Part shown: positions 1-9,586 of the stretch, in pieces
Position numbering within the stretch: position 1 is the stretch's first letter
Layout of the letters: every line of letters begins with the position of its first letter
Assembly (NCBI GenBank): GCA_949494735.1
Contig: CATABD010000007.1
Span: forward strand, 1-58,289
DNA length: 58,289 nucleotides
Source: an uncultured Oscillospiraceae bacterium
Lineage (GTDB): Bacteria; Bacillota; Clostridia; Oscillospirales; Oscillospiraceae
Direction: 5' to 3'
Translations under genes and position numbers: made by a program
Notes under the pieces: generated by a model
The model's database searches: none
What the model was told of the DNA's origin: nothing
Seen by the model: only the letters and a program-made list of their open reading frames with translations

Positions 1-64
1 GACGGCCTTCTGCCCGTCCCCGCCGCCCCCGTTTTCCCCCATCCGCGAGAAAGGAGAGACCGCT

Positions 65-994
65 ATGTCCACCAAGCCCGCCGTCAAGACGGCGCAGAAC
101 CCCGGAGCCCAAAAGCGCGGCCTCAGCCGCGACGCCCGCAACAACCTCACCGCGTATTCCTTTATCGCACCCAATTTTATCGGCTTTTGCATTTTCACCC
201 TGATCCCTATGGTGTTTGCCATCGGCCTGTCCTTCTGCAATTGGGACGGACAGCATGCCATCGAGTTCGTGGGACTGAAAAACTTCCTGGATCTGGCGGG
301 GGACAAGACATTCAAGACCGCCTTTGTCAACACCATCGTCTACTGCGTGGGCACCGTGCCGCTGACCCTGGTGTGTTCCCTGGGGCTGGCCCTGCTGCTC
401 AACCAGAACGTCAAGCTGCGCAATTTTTTCCGCACCGTGTCCTTCTTCCCCTATGTGGCGTCCCTGGTGGCGGTGGCGGCGGTGTGGAACATGATCTTCA
501 GCCCCAGCATGGGCCCGGTGAACATGCTGCTGTCCTCCCTGGGGGTGGAGAACCTGCCCCGCTGGGCAGCGGGAAAGGACACGGCCATGATTACCGTCAT
601 CCTGTTCAGCGTGTGGAAGAACATGGGCTATTACATGGTCATCTATCTGGCCGGGCTCCAGGGGACCAACCCCGTGCTGGTGGAGGCCGCCGAGCTGGAC
701 GGGGCCAGCAAGTGGCATGTATTCTGGCACGTCACCCTGCCCCAGCTGCGCCCTACCACGTTCTTTGTCACCATCACGCTGACCATCGCCTCCTTCAAGG
801 TGTATGACCAGATGTACATGATTACCCAGGGCGGCCCCGGCGACGCCACCATCACCCTGGTGTACGACATCTACAACATCGCCTTTGTGAACACGCCCAA
901 GTACGGCTACGCCAGCGCGGTGGCCATGGTGCTGTTCGCCCTGGTGCTGGCCATCACGCTGTTCCAGTTCCGCAATTCGTCCAATAACGACTGA
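65..994 (+). CDS. Carbohydrate ABC transporter permease (MalF/UgpA type)
   Basis: One of two inner-membrane permease subunits of a CUT1-type sugar importer. The 309-residue protein has about six hydrophobic segments after a basic cytosolic N-terminus, and a C-terminal EAA loop (EAAELDGASKWHVFWHVTLP, about residues 202-221) that docks the ATPase. The ATG is preceded by AAGGAGAG at good spacing. The second permease follows 15 bp downstream. No ATPase or solute-binding gene is visible; a binding protein probably lies just left of the window, and the ATPase may be a shared MsmX-type protein encoded elsewhere (inference). The substrate cannot be read from the sequence, but the glycosidases downstream suggest an oligosaccharide containing galactose, rhamnose or glucuronate. 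Confidence 0.93.
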   Translation: MSTKPAVKTAQNPGAQKRGLSRDARNNLTAYSFIAPNFIGFCIFTLIPMVFAIGLSFCNWDGQHAIEFVGLKNFLDLAGDKTFKTAFVNTIVYCVGTVPLTLVCSLGLALLLNQNVKLRNFFRTVSFFPYVASLVAVAAVWNMIFSPSMGPVNMLLSSLGVENLPRWAAGKDTAMITVILFSVWKNMGYYMVIYLAGLQGTNPVLVEAAELDGASKWHVFWHVTLPQLRPTTFFVTITLTIASFKVYDQMYMITQGGPGDATITLVYDIYNIAFVNTPKYGYASAVAMVLFALVLAITLFQFRNSSNND

Positions 995-1009
995 GGGGAG
1001 GGGAGAGAT

Positions 1010-1852
1010 ATGAAAATCGGTTCTCAAAAGAGGAGCAACGCCGTCAGCCGGGTGGTTATCTACGCCGTGCTGATCCTCATCACCGCGCTGATGCTCATTC
1101 CCTTTATCTGGATGCTGTCCGCCTCGCTGAAGATGAACAAGGACGTGTTCTCCTTCCCCATCAAATGGATCCCGGAGAACCCCCGCTGGAAGAACTACAT
1201 TGATATCTGGACCAAAATTCCCCTGCTCACCTTTGTGAAGAACAGCACCAAGCTGACCATCATTGTCACCCTGCTCCAGCTGTTCACCTCCAGCTTCGCG
1301 GCCTACGCCTTCGCCAAGATGAACTTCAAGGGGAAGAACCTGCTCTTCCTGGGCTACATCGCCACCATCGCCGTGCCCTGGCAGGCGTACATGGTGCCCC
1401 AGTTCATGATGATGCGGGCCTGGCACCTGAACAACACCCATCTGGCCATCATCTGCCTCCAGGCGTTCTCCGCCTTCGGCGTGTTTTTAATGAAGCAGTT
1501 CTATGAGGGGGTGCCCTCCGAGCTGTGCGAGGCCGCCCGGATCGACGGGCTGACGGAGTACGGCATCTGGTTCCGGGTGATGCTGCCCCTGTCCAAGCCG
1601 GCGCTGTCCACCCTGACCATCTTCACGTTTGTGAGCACCTGGAACGATTTTTTGGGCCCGCTGATCTACCTGACCCGAGACGAGGTCAAGACCATCCAGA
1701 TCGGCCTGCGCATGTTCATCAGGCAATACTCCGCTGAGTACGGCCTTATCATGGCCGCGTCGGTGATTGCCCTGATCCCTGTACTCATCATTTTCCTGGC
1801 GCTGCAAAAATATTTTGTGCAGGGGGTTGCGGCCACCGGCATCAAGGGTTAA
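1010..1852 (+). CDS. Carbohydrate ABC transporter permease (MalG type)
   Basis: Second permease of the sugar importer, 280 residues with about six membrane segments. The EAA loop (EAARIDGLTEYGIWFRVMLP) is the MalG-type ATPase contact. The start has a strong GGGGAGGGGAG ribosome site 15 bp after the stop of the first permease, so the two are co-translated. A good intrinsic terminator follows at 1869, separating most transporter transcription from the hydrolase genes downstream. Partner of the 65-994 permease; substrate unknown. Confidence 0.93.
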   Translation: MKIGSQKRSNAVSRVVIYAVLILITALMLIPFIWMLSASLKMNKDVFSFPIKWIPENPRWKNYIDIWTKIPLLTFVKNSTKLTIIVTLLQLFTSSFAAYAFAKMNFKGKNLLFLGYIATIAVPWQAYMVPQFMMMRAWHLNNTHLAIICLQAFSAFGVFLMKQFYEGVPSELCEAARIDGLTEYGIWFRVMLPLSKPALSTLTIFTFVSTWNDFLGPLIYLTRDEVKTIQIGLRMFIRQYSAEYGLIMAASVIALIPVLIIFLALQKYFVQGVAATGIKG

Positions 1853-1868
1853 ACTCATATTTGCCAGA

Positions 1869-1899
1869 GGGGCAGGGCAGGGGCCCTGCCCCTTTATTT
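1869..1899 (+). terminator. Intrinsic terminator after the sugar permeases
   Basis: A perfect 10-bp GC stem (1869-1878 with 1883-1892, 4-base loop) is followed by TTTATTTG. It lies 17 bp after the permease stop. Read-through or a separate weak promoter would be needed for the hydrolase genes downstream. Confidence 0.8.
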
Positions 1900-1974
1900 G
1901 GGCCCGCTGCCTTGAAGGGCCGTTCTTGCCGGTTTGACCTGAGGGCAAAAAAAACATAAACGGAGCGGATATTT

Positions 1975-3705
1975 ATGGAACGGTATCATTATTCAGCCCA
2001 GGATTTTTCCACCAAGGAGGGGGCGCGGGCCGCCCTGCTGCGGCTGCTGGAGCCCCTCAAGCCCTTTTACAGCCCGGGGGGCGCGCGGGTGGAGCTGGGG
2101 GCCACCAGCACCCATTACGAAAACGGCTCCATCCCCATGGAGGCGTTCGCACGGCCCCTGTGGGGGCTGGTCCCCTTTTGGGCGGGGGGAGGCAGCGAGC
2201 CGGATTTTGAGGATTTATACCGCCGGGGCTTCGCCCACGGCCCCGACCCGAGCCACCCGGAATATTGGCATACCTGCCGGGATTACGATCAGAAGTTCTG
2301 CGAGATGGCGGCGGTGTCCTACGCCATTCTGCTCACCCCGGACAAGGTGTGGGAGCCGCTGGACGGGCGGAAAAGAGATAACCTTGCGGAATGGCTGTGG
2401 GAGATCAACCGCCATGAGTGCGTGGCCAGCAACTGGCAGTGGTTCTGCATACTCACAAACCTGGCCCTGAAAGCGGTGGGCCGGCCCTACAGCCGGGAGC
2501 GGTTGGAGTTCGGCCTGGGCCGCATGGAGGAATATTACGACGCCGGGGGCTGGTATCACGACGGGGCTGGAGGGGAGAAGGATTACTATAATCCCTTCGT
2601 CATGGTCAGCTATGGCCTGCTCTACGCCATGTTCATGGAACGGGAGCGGGGGGAGGAGGCGCGGTGCGCCCGGTTCCGGGAGCGGGCCCGGGCCTTTGCC
2701 AGGGACTACCTGTACTGGTTTGCCCCGGACGGCGCGTCCATCGCCTATGGCCGGTCCCTCACCTACCGCTTTGCCCAGGGGGCCTTCTGGTCCATCGCCC
2801 TGCTGGCCGGGGAGGAGGTGCTCCCCCTGCCGGTGATGAAGGGCCTGATCGCCCGGCACCTGGCCTGGTGGCTCAACCAGCCTATCTGTGACAACGCCGG
2901 AGTGCTTGCCATCGGCTACGCCTACCCCAACTTGCAGATGTCGGAGACCTACAACGCACCCGGTTCCCCCTATTGGGCGCTGAAAGCCTTCGCCTTCCTG
3001 GCCCTGCCCGACAACCACCCCTTCTGGGCGGCGGAGTGCGCCCCCCTGCCCCCCCTGGAGCGGTGCCAATACCTGCCCCACGCCAATATGCTGGTTCAGC
3101 ACGACGTGGAACAGGCGGTGGCCCTGGCGCCGGGGCGGCTGGAGATGGAGCCCTATGCCCACACCGCGGAGAAGTACAGCAAATTCGCCTATTCCAGCCG
3201 GTTCGCCTTCAGCATTGCCCGGGGAAATTACGAGCTGGGCCAGATGGCCCCGGACAGCTCGCTGTGCTTCCGGGTGGGGCGGTACTACTATCAGCGGGAC
3301 GTGGCCCAGCCGGGCTATTCCATTGGCCGGGGGGGTATTGAGACCCGCTGGTCCCCCCTGGACGGCATCCAGGTAACCACCACCATTCAGCCCACCCCCA
3401 CGGGGCATATCCGCACCCACATGATCGACAGCGGCTACGACTGCGAGGCGTATGACGGCGGCTTTGCCGTCAATGCCGACGACCGGCTGCCGTGCAGCCG
3501 CCGGGCGAAGGGGGCCCAGGCCGAGGCCCGCTGCGGGGCGGACTTCTGTGCCGTGGCCTCGCTGGAGGGGGACGGCCGGGGCGAGGTGCTTATCCCCGAC
3601 CCCAATACCAACCTCATATTTCCCAAAACCGCCATCCCCATGGCGGTATACCGCGTCCACAAAGGGGTGCAGACCATCCGCACCCAGGTGGACTATCTGG
3701 CGTAA
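1975..3705 (+). CDS. DUF2264 domain-containing protein
   Basis: A 576-residue cytosolic protein with no signal peptide. The N-terminal two thirds (through about residue 350) is rich in aromatic and acidic residues and resembles DUF2264 (alpha/alpha)6-barrel proteins; the C-terminal part looks beta-rich. DUF2264 proteins occur in polysaccharide utilisation loci and some have been linked to glycoside hydrolase activity on uronic acid sugars, but I cannot assign a reaction here. The gene follows the permease terminator and precedes a GH35 gene by 3 bp, so it belongs to the same catabolic unit. The start has GGAGCGGAT upstream. Family assignment is by recognition only. Confidence 0.8.
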   Translation: MERYHYSAQDFSTKEGARAALLRLLEPLKPFYSPGGARVELGATSTHYENGSIPMEAFARPLWGLVPFWAGGGSEPDFEDLYRRGFAHGPDPSHPEYWHTCRDYDQKFCEMAAVSYAILLTPDKVWEPLDGRKRDNLAEWLWEINRHECVASNWQWFCILTNLALKAVGRPYSRERLEFGLGRMEEYYDAGGWYHDGAGGEKDYYNPFVMVSYGLLYAMFMERERGEEARCARFRERARAFARDYLYWFAPDGASIAYGRSLTYRFAQGAFWSIALLAGEEVLPLPVMKGLIARHLAWWLNQPICDNAGVLAIGYAYPNLQMSETYNAPGSPYWALKAFAFLALPDNHPFWAAECAPLPPLERCQYLPHANMLVQHDVEQAVALAPGRLEMEPYAHTAEKYSKFAYSSRFAFSIARGNYELGQMAPDSSLCFRVGRYYYQRDVAQPGYSIGRGGIETRWSPLDGIQVTTTIQPTPTGHIRTHMIDSGYDCEAYDGGFAVNADDRLPCSRRAKGAQAEARCGADFCAVASLEGDGRGEVLIPDPNTNLIFPKTAIPMAVYRVHKGVQTIRTQVDYLA

Positions 3706-3708
3706 GGA

Positions 3709-5472
3709 GTGGGTTCCATGTCCGCGTTTGAAATCCGGGACTGTTTTTACCTGGACGGCGCGCCGTTCCAGATCATCTCCGGCTGTATCCACTACTTCCG
3801 GGTTCCCCCGGCATACTGGGATGACCGGCTGAAAAAGCTGAAGGCCACGGGCTGCAATACGGTGGAGACCTATATCCCCTGGAACCTCCACGAGCCCAGG
3901 CGGGGGGAGTTCCGCTTTGACGGCGGGCTGGACGTGGGGGCCTTCCTGCGCCTGGCCCAGGCCAACGGGCTGTACGCCATCGTCCGGCCCTCCCCCTACG
4001 TCTGCGCCGAGTGGGAGTTCGGCGGCCTGCCCGCCTGGCTGCTGGAGGGGGAGAATATCCCCCTGCGTACCCACGAGGGGCCGTTTCTGGGGCTGGTGGA
4101 CAGGTATTACCGCGCCCTGTTCCCCCATCTGGTCCCCCTGCAAATCGACCGGGGCGGGCCGGTGCTGCTCATGCAGGTGGAAAACGAGTTCGGCGCCTGG
4201 GGGGCGGAGGATCCGGAGTACCTCGCCGCGCTGGCGGGGCTGATGCGGGACAACGGGGCCACGGTACCCTTTATCACCTCGGACAACCTGGAAAACGAGA
4301 GCCTGAGCAGGGGGACCTGCCCGGGGGCGCTGGCTACCGTCAATTTCGGCTCCGGCGCGGCGGAAAAGCTGGAAGTGCTGCGCCCCTACGCCAAGGGCGG
4401 GCCGCTGATGGTGACGGAATTCTGGGTGGGCTGGTTTGACGCCTGGGGGGATAACGTCCACCACCGCACCGCGCCGGAGGGCGTTGTGGGCGACCTGGAG
4501 CAGATTTTGGATCGGGGCAGCGTCAATTTCTACATGTTCCACGGCGGAACCAGCTTTGGCTGGATGAACGGGGCCAACGACTACGGGCGGCTTACCCCCG
4601 ACGTGACCTCCTACGACTACGACGCCCCCCTGCCGGAGGACGGGCGGCCCGCCGGGAAGTATTTCGCCATCCGGCAGGCGCTGGAGCGGCGCAATCCCGG
4701 CAGCACGGGGGAGCTCCCCCCGCCCCTGCCCCGGCGGGCCTGGGGGGAGCTGCGCTGCCAGGGCAGGGCCGGCCTGTTCCCGTCGCTGGGGAAGCTGGGC
4801 CGGGCTGCGGGTCGGAAGGCCCCCTGCTCCATGGAGCGGCTGGGGCAGGGCTATGGCTATATCCTCTACCGCACCCGGCTTCCCGCGGGGCGCATGGGCG
4901 GGGCGCTGTCCTTTGCCCACGCGGCCGACCGGATGCAGGGATTCTGGAACGGACGGCCTGTGTTCACCCGGTTTGACCGGGAGCTGGCCGCTCCCATCCC
5001 GCTGGAGCTGGACGGCCAGGGGGGGACGCTGGACCTGCTGGTGGAAAACCTGGGCCGGGTAAACTACGGGCGGAGGATGGAGAACCAGCGCAAGGGGATC
5101 GACGGCCCCGTATTGCTGGACGGCGCCGAGATCACGGATTGGGAGTGCCTGCCCCTGCCGCTGGACGATCTGGGCGGGCTGGACTTTTCCCAACGGGGGC
5201 CCGCCGACGCTCCGGCCTTTTACCGGTTTGCGCTGGACGTGGACAGCCCCGCCGACACCTTCCTGGACCTCACCGGCTGGGGGAAGGGGACGGCCTTTGT
5301 CAACGGGCGGGCGCTGGGGCGCTTCTGGGACAAGGGGCCCCAGCGGCGGCTCTACCTCCCCGCGCCCTGGCTGCGGGAAGGGGAGAATGAGCTTATCCTC
5401 TTCGAGACGGAGGGGCGGGCCCGGGAGACCGTCGCCCTGCTGGACGAGCCGGGGCTGGGGCGGGAGGAATGA
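3709..5472 (+). CDS. Beta-galactosidase, GH35 family
   Basis: A 587-residue glycoside hydrolase family 35 enzyme, removing terminal beta-galactose from imported oligosaccharides; no signal peptide, so cytosolic. The N-terminal TIM barrel carries the expected acid/base in QVENEFG (Glu160) and the nucleophile in MVTEFWVGWFD (Glu237). The C-terminal beta-sandwich region ends with the jelly-roll type seen in GH35 (WGKGTAFVNGRALGRFW). It starts 3 bp after the DUF2264 stop with AAGGAG upstream and its stop overlaps the next start (ATGA), so translation is coupled. Confidence 0.93.
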   Translation: MGSMSAFEIRDCFYLDGAPFQIISGCIHYFRVPPAYWDDRLKKLKATGCNTVETYIPWNLHEPRRGEFRFDGGLDVGAFLRLAQANGLYAIVRPSPYVCAEWEFGGLPAWLLEGENIPLRTHEGPFLGLVDRYYRALFPHLVPLQIDRGGPVLLMQVENEFGAWGAEDPEYLAALAGLMRDNGATVPFITSDNLENESLSRGTCPGALATVNFGSGAAEKLEVLRPYAKGGPLMVTEFWVGWFDAWGDNVHHRTAPEGVVGDLEQILDRGSVNFYMFHGGTSFGWMNGANDYGRLTPDVTSYDYDAPLPEDGRPAGKYFAIRQALERRNPGSTGELPPPLPRRAWGELRCQGRAGLFPSLGKLGRAAGRKAPCSMERLGQGYGYILYRTRLPAGRMGGALSFAHAADRMQGFWNGRPVFTRFDRELAAPIPLELDGQGGTLDLLVENLGRVNYGRRMENQRKGIDGPVLLDGAEITDWECLPLPLDDLGGLDFSQRGPADAPAFYRFALDVDSPADTFLDLTGWGKGTAFVNGRALGRFWDKGPQRRLYLPAPWLREGENELILFETEGRARETVALLDEPGLGREE

Positions 5473-7610
5473 GCGCCCCGGTGTGGCTGACCCTCCCCTC
5501 GTGGGCGGGGCGCGCCCCCCGCGACCTGATCCGGGAGGAGGGGGAACCCGGCCCGCGCCCTGTCGCGCCCCAAAACGTCCACGTGCTGGCGCGCAGCCGG
5601 GCGCAGCTGCCGCCGGGGACATATGCCCTGCGGCTCAGCGCCGACGACTACTGCCACGCCTGGCTGGACGGGGAGTGGCTGGGCCAGGGGCCCGCGCCCG
5701 CGGGCAGGGGCCGCTGCTATTACCAGGAGTACCCCGTGGAGGGGGGGCGGACGGTGACGGTGGCCGTCCACCTTTACTACCAGGGGCTGGTCAACCGGGT
5801 TTGGAACAGCGGGGACGGGCGGCTGGCCCTCTGGGCGGAGCTGGCCGGGGAGAACGGGACCCCTGTTTTGTGGGACGGGGGCTGGCGGTACCAGGTCTGC
5901 GCCGCCTATTCCGGCGAAGCCACCGGCTATGACACCCAGTTTTTAGAGGATTTTGACAGCCGCCTGTGGCCCGAGGGCTGGGAGCGGCCCGGCTTCGATG
6001 ACAGCGGCTGGGGCCTCCTCGTCCCGGCCCCATGGGCGGACTATGCGCTGTCCCCCCAGCCCACCGCCAATTTGTGGCGGGGCAGGGTGGAGGCCGCGGG
6101 CCGTTGCACCGTCCCCGGCGGGGTGCTGCTGGACTTTGGGCGCGAGCGGGTGGGGACGCTCCACGCCGCCGCCCGGGGCAGGGCGGGGGACTGCCTCGCC
6201 CTGCGCTTTGGCGAGGAGCTGGACGCCGCCGGCCGGGTGCGGTTCGACATGCGCTGCAACTGCCGCTATGAGGAGAGCTGGACGCTGGCGGACGGGCAAA
6301 GCGTGCTGCACCAGTTTGACTACAAGGCGTTCCGCTACGTGGAAATTCTGGGGCTGGACGCGCCGGGCGTGGAGCTGGCGGAGTGCTGGGTGTGGGAGCG
6401 GCACTACCCCATGCCCGATGGCCTGTGCGCCCTCTCCTGCAAAGCGGATCAGCTGGAGGACATTTTCCGAATCTGCAAAAACGCCGTGCGCTGCGGGAGC
6501 CAGGAGGCGTATCTGGACTGCCCCAGCCGGGAAAAGGGGCAGTACCTGGGGGACGCGGTGGTCACCGCCCGATCCCAGGTGTGGCTGACGGGCAAAACGG
6601 AGCTTTTGCGCAAGTGCGCCGCCGATTTCATGGCGTCGGCCCAGGCGTCGCCCGCCCTGCTGGCGGTGGCGCCGGGGGCGCTGCGGCAGGAGATCGCCGA
6701 CTTCTCCCTGCTCTTCCCCGCCCTGCCCCTGACGGACTATGACTTCACCGGGGACCGGGGCTTCCTCCGGGCGTGCTATCCCGCCGTGGAGGGGATCGCC
6801 CGGTATTTTGCAAGATATCAGAGGAAGGACGGCCTGCTGGAAAACGTATCCCACGGCTGGAACCTGGTGGACTGGCCGGAAAACCTGCGGGACGGCTACG
6901 ATTTCCCCCTCACCCGCCCGGTGGTGGGGGCGGGGTGCCACAACGTTATCAACGCCCTGTGGTACGGCTTTCTGCGGATGAAGGAGCGGATGGAGGGGGC
7001 GCTGGGCCTGCCCCAAACGGGGGACTCCCGCCGGGCGGGGGAGGCGTTTGTACGCGCCTTCTGGCGGCGGGGGCAGGGGCTCTTTGCCGACAGCGAGACA
7101 AGCGCCCACTGCTCCCTCCACGCCAACCTCTATCCCGCCTGCTTCGGGCTGACCCCGGAGGGCGGCGGGGACGCCTATGAGGCGCTGCTGCTCACCCCCG
7201 GGCGGGTGTGCGGCGTGTTGCCCATGTATTTCGCCCTGCGGGGGCTGGGGCGGCTGGGGAGGTACGGCGCGCTGTACCGGCTGCTCACCCGGACGGACGC
7301 CTGCGGCTGGCGGAACATGCTCCGGGAGGGGGCCACGGCCTGCTTCGAGGCGTGGGGAAAGGATCAGAAGTGGAACACCAGCCTGTGCCACCCCTGGGCC
7401 AGCGGGGCCATCCCCCTCCTCATCGAGGAGCTGGCGGGGCTGAGGCCCGACCCGGAGGCGGCGGACGGGTTCCGCTTCCAGCCCAATCTCCCGGAACGCC
7501 TCCATGGGTTTGCCCTGCAAGCGCCCTTCCGGGGGCGGCTGCTGCGGGTGGAACAAAAAAACGGGCGGACGGCGCTGGCCGTCCTGCCCTGGAACGAGAA
7601 AGGGGATTAA
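5469..7610 (+). CDS. Alpha-L-rhamnosidase-like protein, GH78-type
   Basis: A 713-residue protein with N-terminal beta-sandwich domains (about 1-310), including the carbohydrate-binding element with the WLDGEWLGQGP strand, then an (alpha/alpha)6 catalytic region starting near the DCPSREKGQYLGDA motif, which matches the DCPxRxExxGWxGDA signature of GH78. The motif is slightly divergent (KGQYLGDA), so exact sugar specificity is uncertain. A small C-terminal beta-domain follows. No signal peptide. The start codon overlaps the GH35 stop by 4 bp and the GH2 gene follows after 3 bp. Rhamnose removal together with galactose and glucuronate removal fits plant gum, pectin side chain or plant glycoside use (inference). 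Confidence 0.85.
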   Translation: MSAPVWLTLPSWAGRAPRDLIREEGEPGPRPVAPQNVHVLARSRAQLPPGTYALRLSADDYCHAWLDGEWLGQGPAPAGRGRCYYQEYPVEGGRTVTVAVHLYYQGLVNRVWNSGDGRLALWAELAGENGTPVLWDGGWRYQVCAAYSGEATGYDTQFLEDFDSRLWPEGWERPGFDDSGWGLLVPAPWADYALSPQPTANLWRGRVEAAGRCTVPGGVLLDFGRERVGTLHAAARGRAGDCLALRFGEELDAAGRVRFDMRCNCRYEESWTLADGQSVLHQFDYKAFRYVEILGLDAPGVELAECWVWERHYPMPDGLCALSCKADQLEDIFRICKNAVRCGSQEAYLDCPSREKGQYLGDAVVTARSQVWLTGKTELLRKCAADFMASAQASPALLAVAPGALRQEIADFSLLFPALPLTDYDFTGDRGFLRACYPAVEGIARYFARYQRKDGLLENVSHGWNLVDWPENLRDGYDFPLTRPVVGAGCHNVINALWYGFLRMKERMEGALGLPQTGDSRRAGEAFVRAFWRRGQGLFADSETSAHCSLHANLYPACFGLTPEGGGDAYEALLLTPGRVCGVLPMYFALRGLGRLGRYGALYRLLTRTDACGWRNMLREGATACFEAWGKDQKWNTSLCHPWASGAIPLLIEELAGLRPDPEAADGFRFQPNLPERLHGFALQAPFRGRLLRVEQKNGRTALAVLPWNEKGD

Positions 7611-7613
7611 ACC

Positions 7614-9410
7614 ATGCTGTATCCAAAGATGAACCGCTCCCGGATGGTCTTTGACCTGGGGGGCGTGTGGGACTTCCAGACCGCCGGGGCGGACAGCTGG
7701 CCCCATGAGTGGGCCCAGGGCCCCCTGCCCGCGCCCATGACCATGGCGGTGCCCGCCTCCTACAACGACCAGAAGGACGACGTGAATCTGCGCGCCCACT
7801 ACGGCTGGGCGGTATACCAGCGCACGTTCAGCATCCCGGAGCAGGTAACCGGCCAGCGGCTGTGGCTGCGCTTCGGCGCGGTGACCCACGCCGCCCAGGT
7901 GTGGATCGACGACCATTACCTGGGGGAGCACAAGGGGGGCTTCCTGCCCTTTGAATTTGAATTAACGGACTACACGATGTCGGGAGAGCACCGGCTCACC
8001 GTGGCGGTGGACAACCGGGTGGACTTCTCCACCCTGCCTGTGGGCAACGAGGGGGGCGTGGCATTTTTCGGCTCGGACAACCCCGGAATCCCCTCCATCG
8101 AGCTGGCCAAGACCCGGTGCAGGCCCCAGAACCGGCCCAATTTCGACTTTTTCAACTACGCGGGCATCACCCGGCCCGTGGTGCTGTACACCACCCCATG
8201 GGACTATATCAAGGATATCACCGTCATCCCCGGCGTGGACGGGGACAACGGGATTGTGGACTACGCCGTGGAGACCCGGGGCAGGGGCGAGGTGCGGGTG
8301 ACCATCCTGGACCAGGGGGGCCGGGCGGTGGGCTTTGCCACCGGGGCCAAGGGGCGTATCACCATACTCAATGCCAAGCGGTGGAATCCCGGCGCGCCCT
8401 ACCTCTACCGGGCGGAGGTGGCCTTCCAGGATGACGATCTGTACGAGGTGTCCTTCGGCATCCGCACCGTGAAGGTGGAGGGGGATAAATTCCTCATCAA
8501 CGGCAGGCCTTTCTATTTCAAGGGCTTCGGCAAGCACGAGGACAGCTTTTTCCATGGGCGCGGGCTGGACCAGTGCCTCAATGTGAAGGACGTCTCCCTC
8601 ATGCGCTGGCTGGGGGCCAACTCCTTCCGCACCAGCCACTACCCCTATGCCGAGGAGATGTACGACCTGTGCGACCGGGAGGGCATCGTGGTCATCGACG
8701 AGGTTCCCGCCGTGGGCATCAACGCGGGCGGGGCCCAGAACCCCTACGAGGTCATGCGCATCAAGGGGCACCACGGGGACGTGATCCGGGACATGATTGC
8801 CAGGGACAAGAACCACCCCTGCGTGGTGATGTGGTCCATCGCCAACGAGCCGGACACCGAGCACTTCCCCCAGGCGGCCTACGACTATTTTAAGCCCCTC
8901 TACGACCTTGCCCACGCCTGCGACCCCCAGGGCCGCCCGGTCACCCTGGTGTGCTGCCAGAACGATTACACAAAGGACATCATCACCAGGGCCATGGACG
9001 TGTGCTGCGTCAACCGCTACTACGGCTGGTATAATCTCAGCGGCGATCTGGACGCGGCCTGCGACGCGTGGAATACCGAGCTGGACTTCTGGGCGGGCAC
9101 CGGCAAGCCGGTGATGGTCACCGAGTACGGCGCGGACACCTATCCCGGCGTCCACAACGCCAACGGGGAGATGTTCAGCGAGGAATACCAGGCGGACTAC
9201 TATTCCCGCATCAACGCCGAGCTGGACAAGCGGCCCTTCTTCGTCGGGGAACAGGTGTGGAACTTCGCCGACTTTGCCACCATCCAGGGCCCCATGCGGG
9301 TGGACGGCAATAAGAAAGGCCTGCTCACCCGGGACCGCCGGCCCAAGCTGGCCGCCCACTACTTCCGGAAGCGCTGGCACGGCATCCCGGATTTTGGATA
9401 TAAAGCATAG
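7614..9410 (+). CDS. uidA: Beta-glucuronidase, GH2 family
   Basis: A 598-residue cytosolic GH2 enzyme about the length of E. coli UidA. Domains: N-terminal sugar-binding sandwich, immunoglobulin-like middle domain, TIM barrel from about residue 280. Acid/base Glu412 lies in WSIANEPDTEHFP and nucleophile Glu504 in MVTEYGADTYPG, almost the same numbering as E. coli Glu413/Glu504. The NEPDT and TEYGADT wording is typical of glucuronidases rather than GH2 galactosidases. Gut enzymes of this group also release drug and steroid aglycones from glucuronides; whether this one does depends on active-site loops that need a structural model. Last gene of the cluster. Confidence 0.92.
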   Translation: MLYPKMNRSRMVFDLGGVWDFQTAGADSWPHEWAQGPLPAPMTMAVPASYNDQKDDVNLRAHYGWAVYQRTFSIPEQVTGQRLWLRFGAVTHAAQVWIDDHYLGEHKGGFLPFEFELTDYTMSGEHRLTVAVDNRVDFSTLPVGNEGGVAFFGSDNPGIPSIELAKTRCRPQNRPNFDFFNYAGITRPVVLYTTPWDYIKDITVIPGVDGDNGIVDYAVETRGRGEVRVTILDQGGRAVGFATGAKGRITILNAKRWNPGAPYLYRAEVAFQDDDLYEVSFGIRTVKVEGDKFLINGRPFYFKGFGKHEDSFFHGRGLDQCLNVKDVSLMRWLGANSFRTSHYPYAEEMYDLCDREGIVVIDEVPAVGINAGGAQNPYEVMRIKGHHGDVIRDMIARDKNHPCVVMWSIANEPDTEHFPQAAYDYFKPLYDLAHACDPQGRPVTLVCCQNDYTKDIITRAMDVCCVNRYYGWYNLSGDLDAACDAWNTELDFWAGTGKPVMVTEYGADTYPGVHNANGEMFSEEYQADYYSRINAELDKRPFFVGEQVWNFADFATIQGPMRVDGNKKGLLTRDRRPKLAAHYFRKRWHGIPDFGYKA

Positions 9411-9430
9411 AAAATAAAAGCCTGTCCTTG

Positions 9431-9510
9431 GAGCCTGTTTAAAATCCTTTAAAACGCCATCTGCCGGATCTTTTCCCGCCGCGCTTCGTTGGAATTTTTG
9501 AAATGAACAC
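9431..9510. repeat. Imperfect palindromic element downstream of uidA (dispersed family)
   Basis: Begins GAGCCTGTTTAAAATC and ends in an imperfect reverse complement (GGAATTTTTGAAAT). The left arm resembles elements at 11521-11600 and 29288-29329, all placed just after the stop of a gene. Probably a small non-coding palindromic repeat of MITE or REP type; origin inferred. Confidence 0.5.
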
Positions 9511-9529
9511 AGTTATTCCCGCGATTTTT

Positions 9530-9562
9530 GCCCTGCGGGCGAGAAATCCCGCTCCGCAGGGC
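9530..9562. other. GC-rich stem-loop between convergent genes
   Basis: A 9-bp inverted repeat, GCCCTGCGG with CCGCAGGGC, between the convergent uidA and DUF4358 genes. It lacks a T tract on the correct side for either strand, so it is not a canonical terminator, but it could act as an mRNA 3' end stabiliser. Confidence 0.4.
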
Positions 9563-9586
9563 GCAGTGATAGCTTCCAAACGGCGC

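Noticed and set aside
1934-1961. Promoter TTGACC...TAAACG for the DUF2264 gene
   Set aside because: The -10 would lie so close to the ATG that the ribosome site would not be transcribed.
2215-5622. A 1135-codon open frame on the minus strand opposite DUF2264 and GH35
   Set aside because: It is a shadow of the GC-rich genes on the plus strand: Pro/Gly/Arg/His-rich, no family motif, no ribosome site. The plus-strand proteins carry complete catalytic motifs.
9530-9562. Intrinsic terminator for uidA
   Set aside because: The stem is good but no T tract follows it on either usable side.
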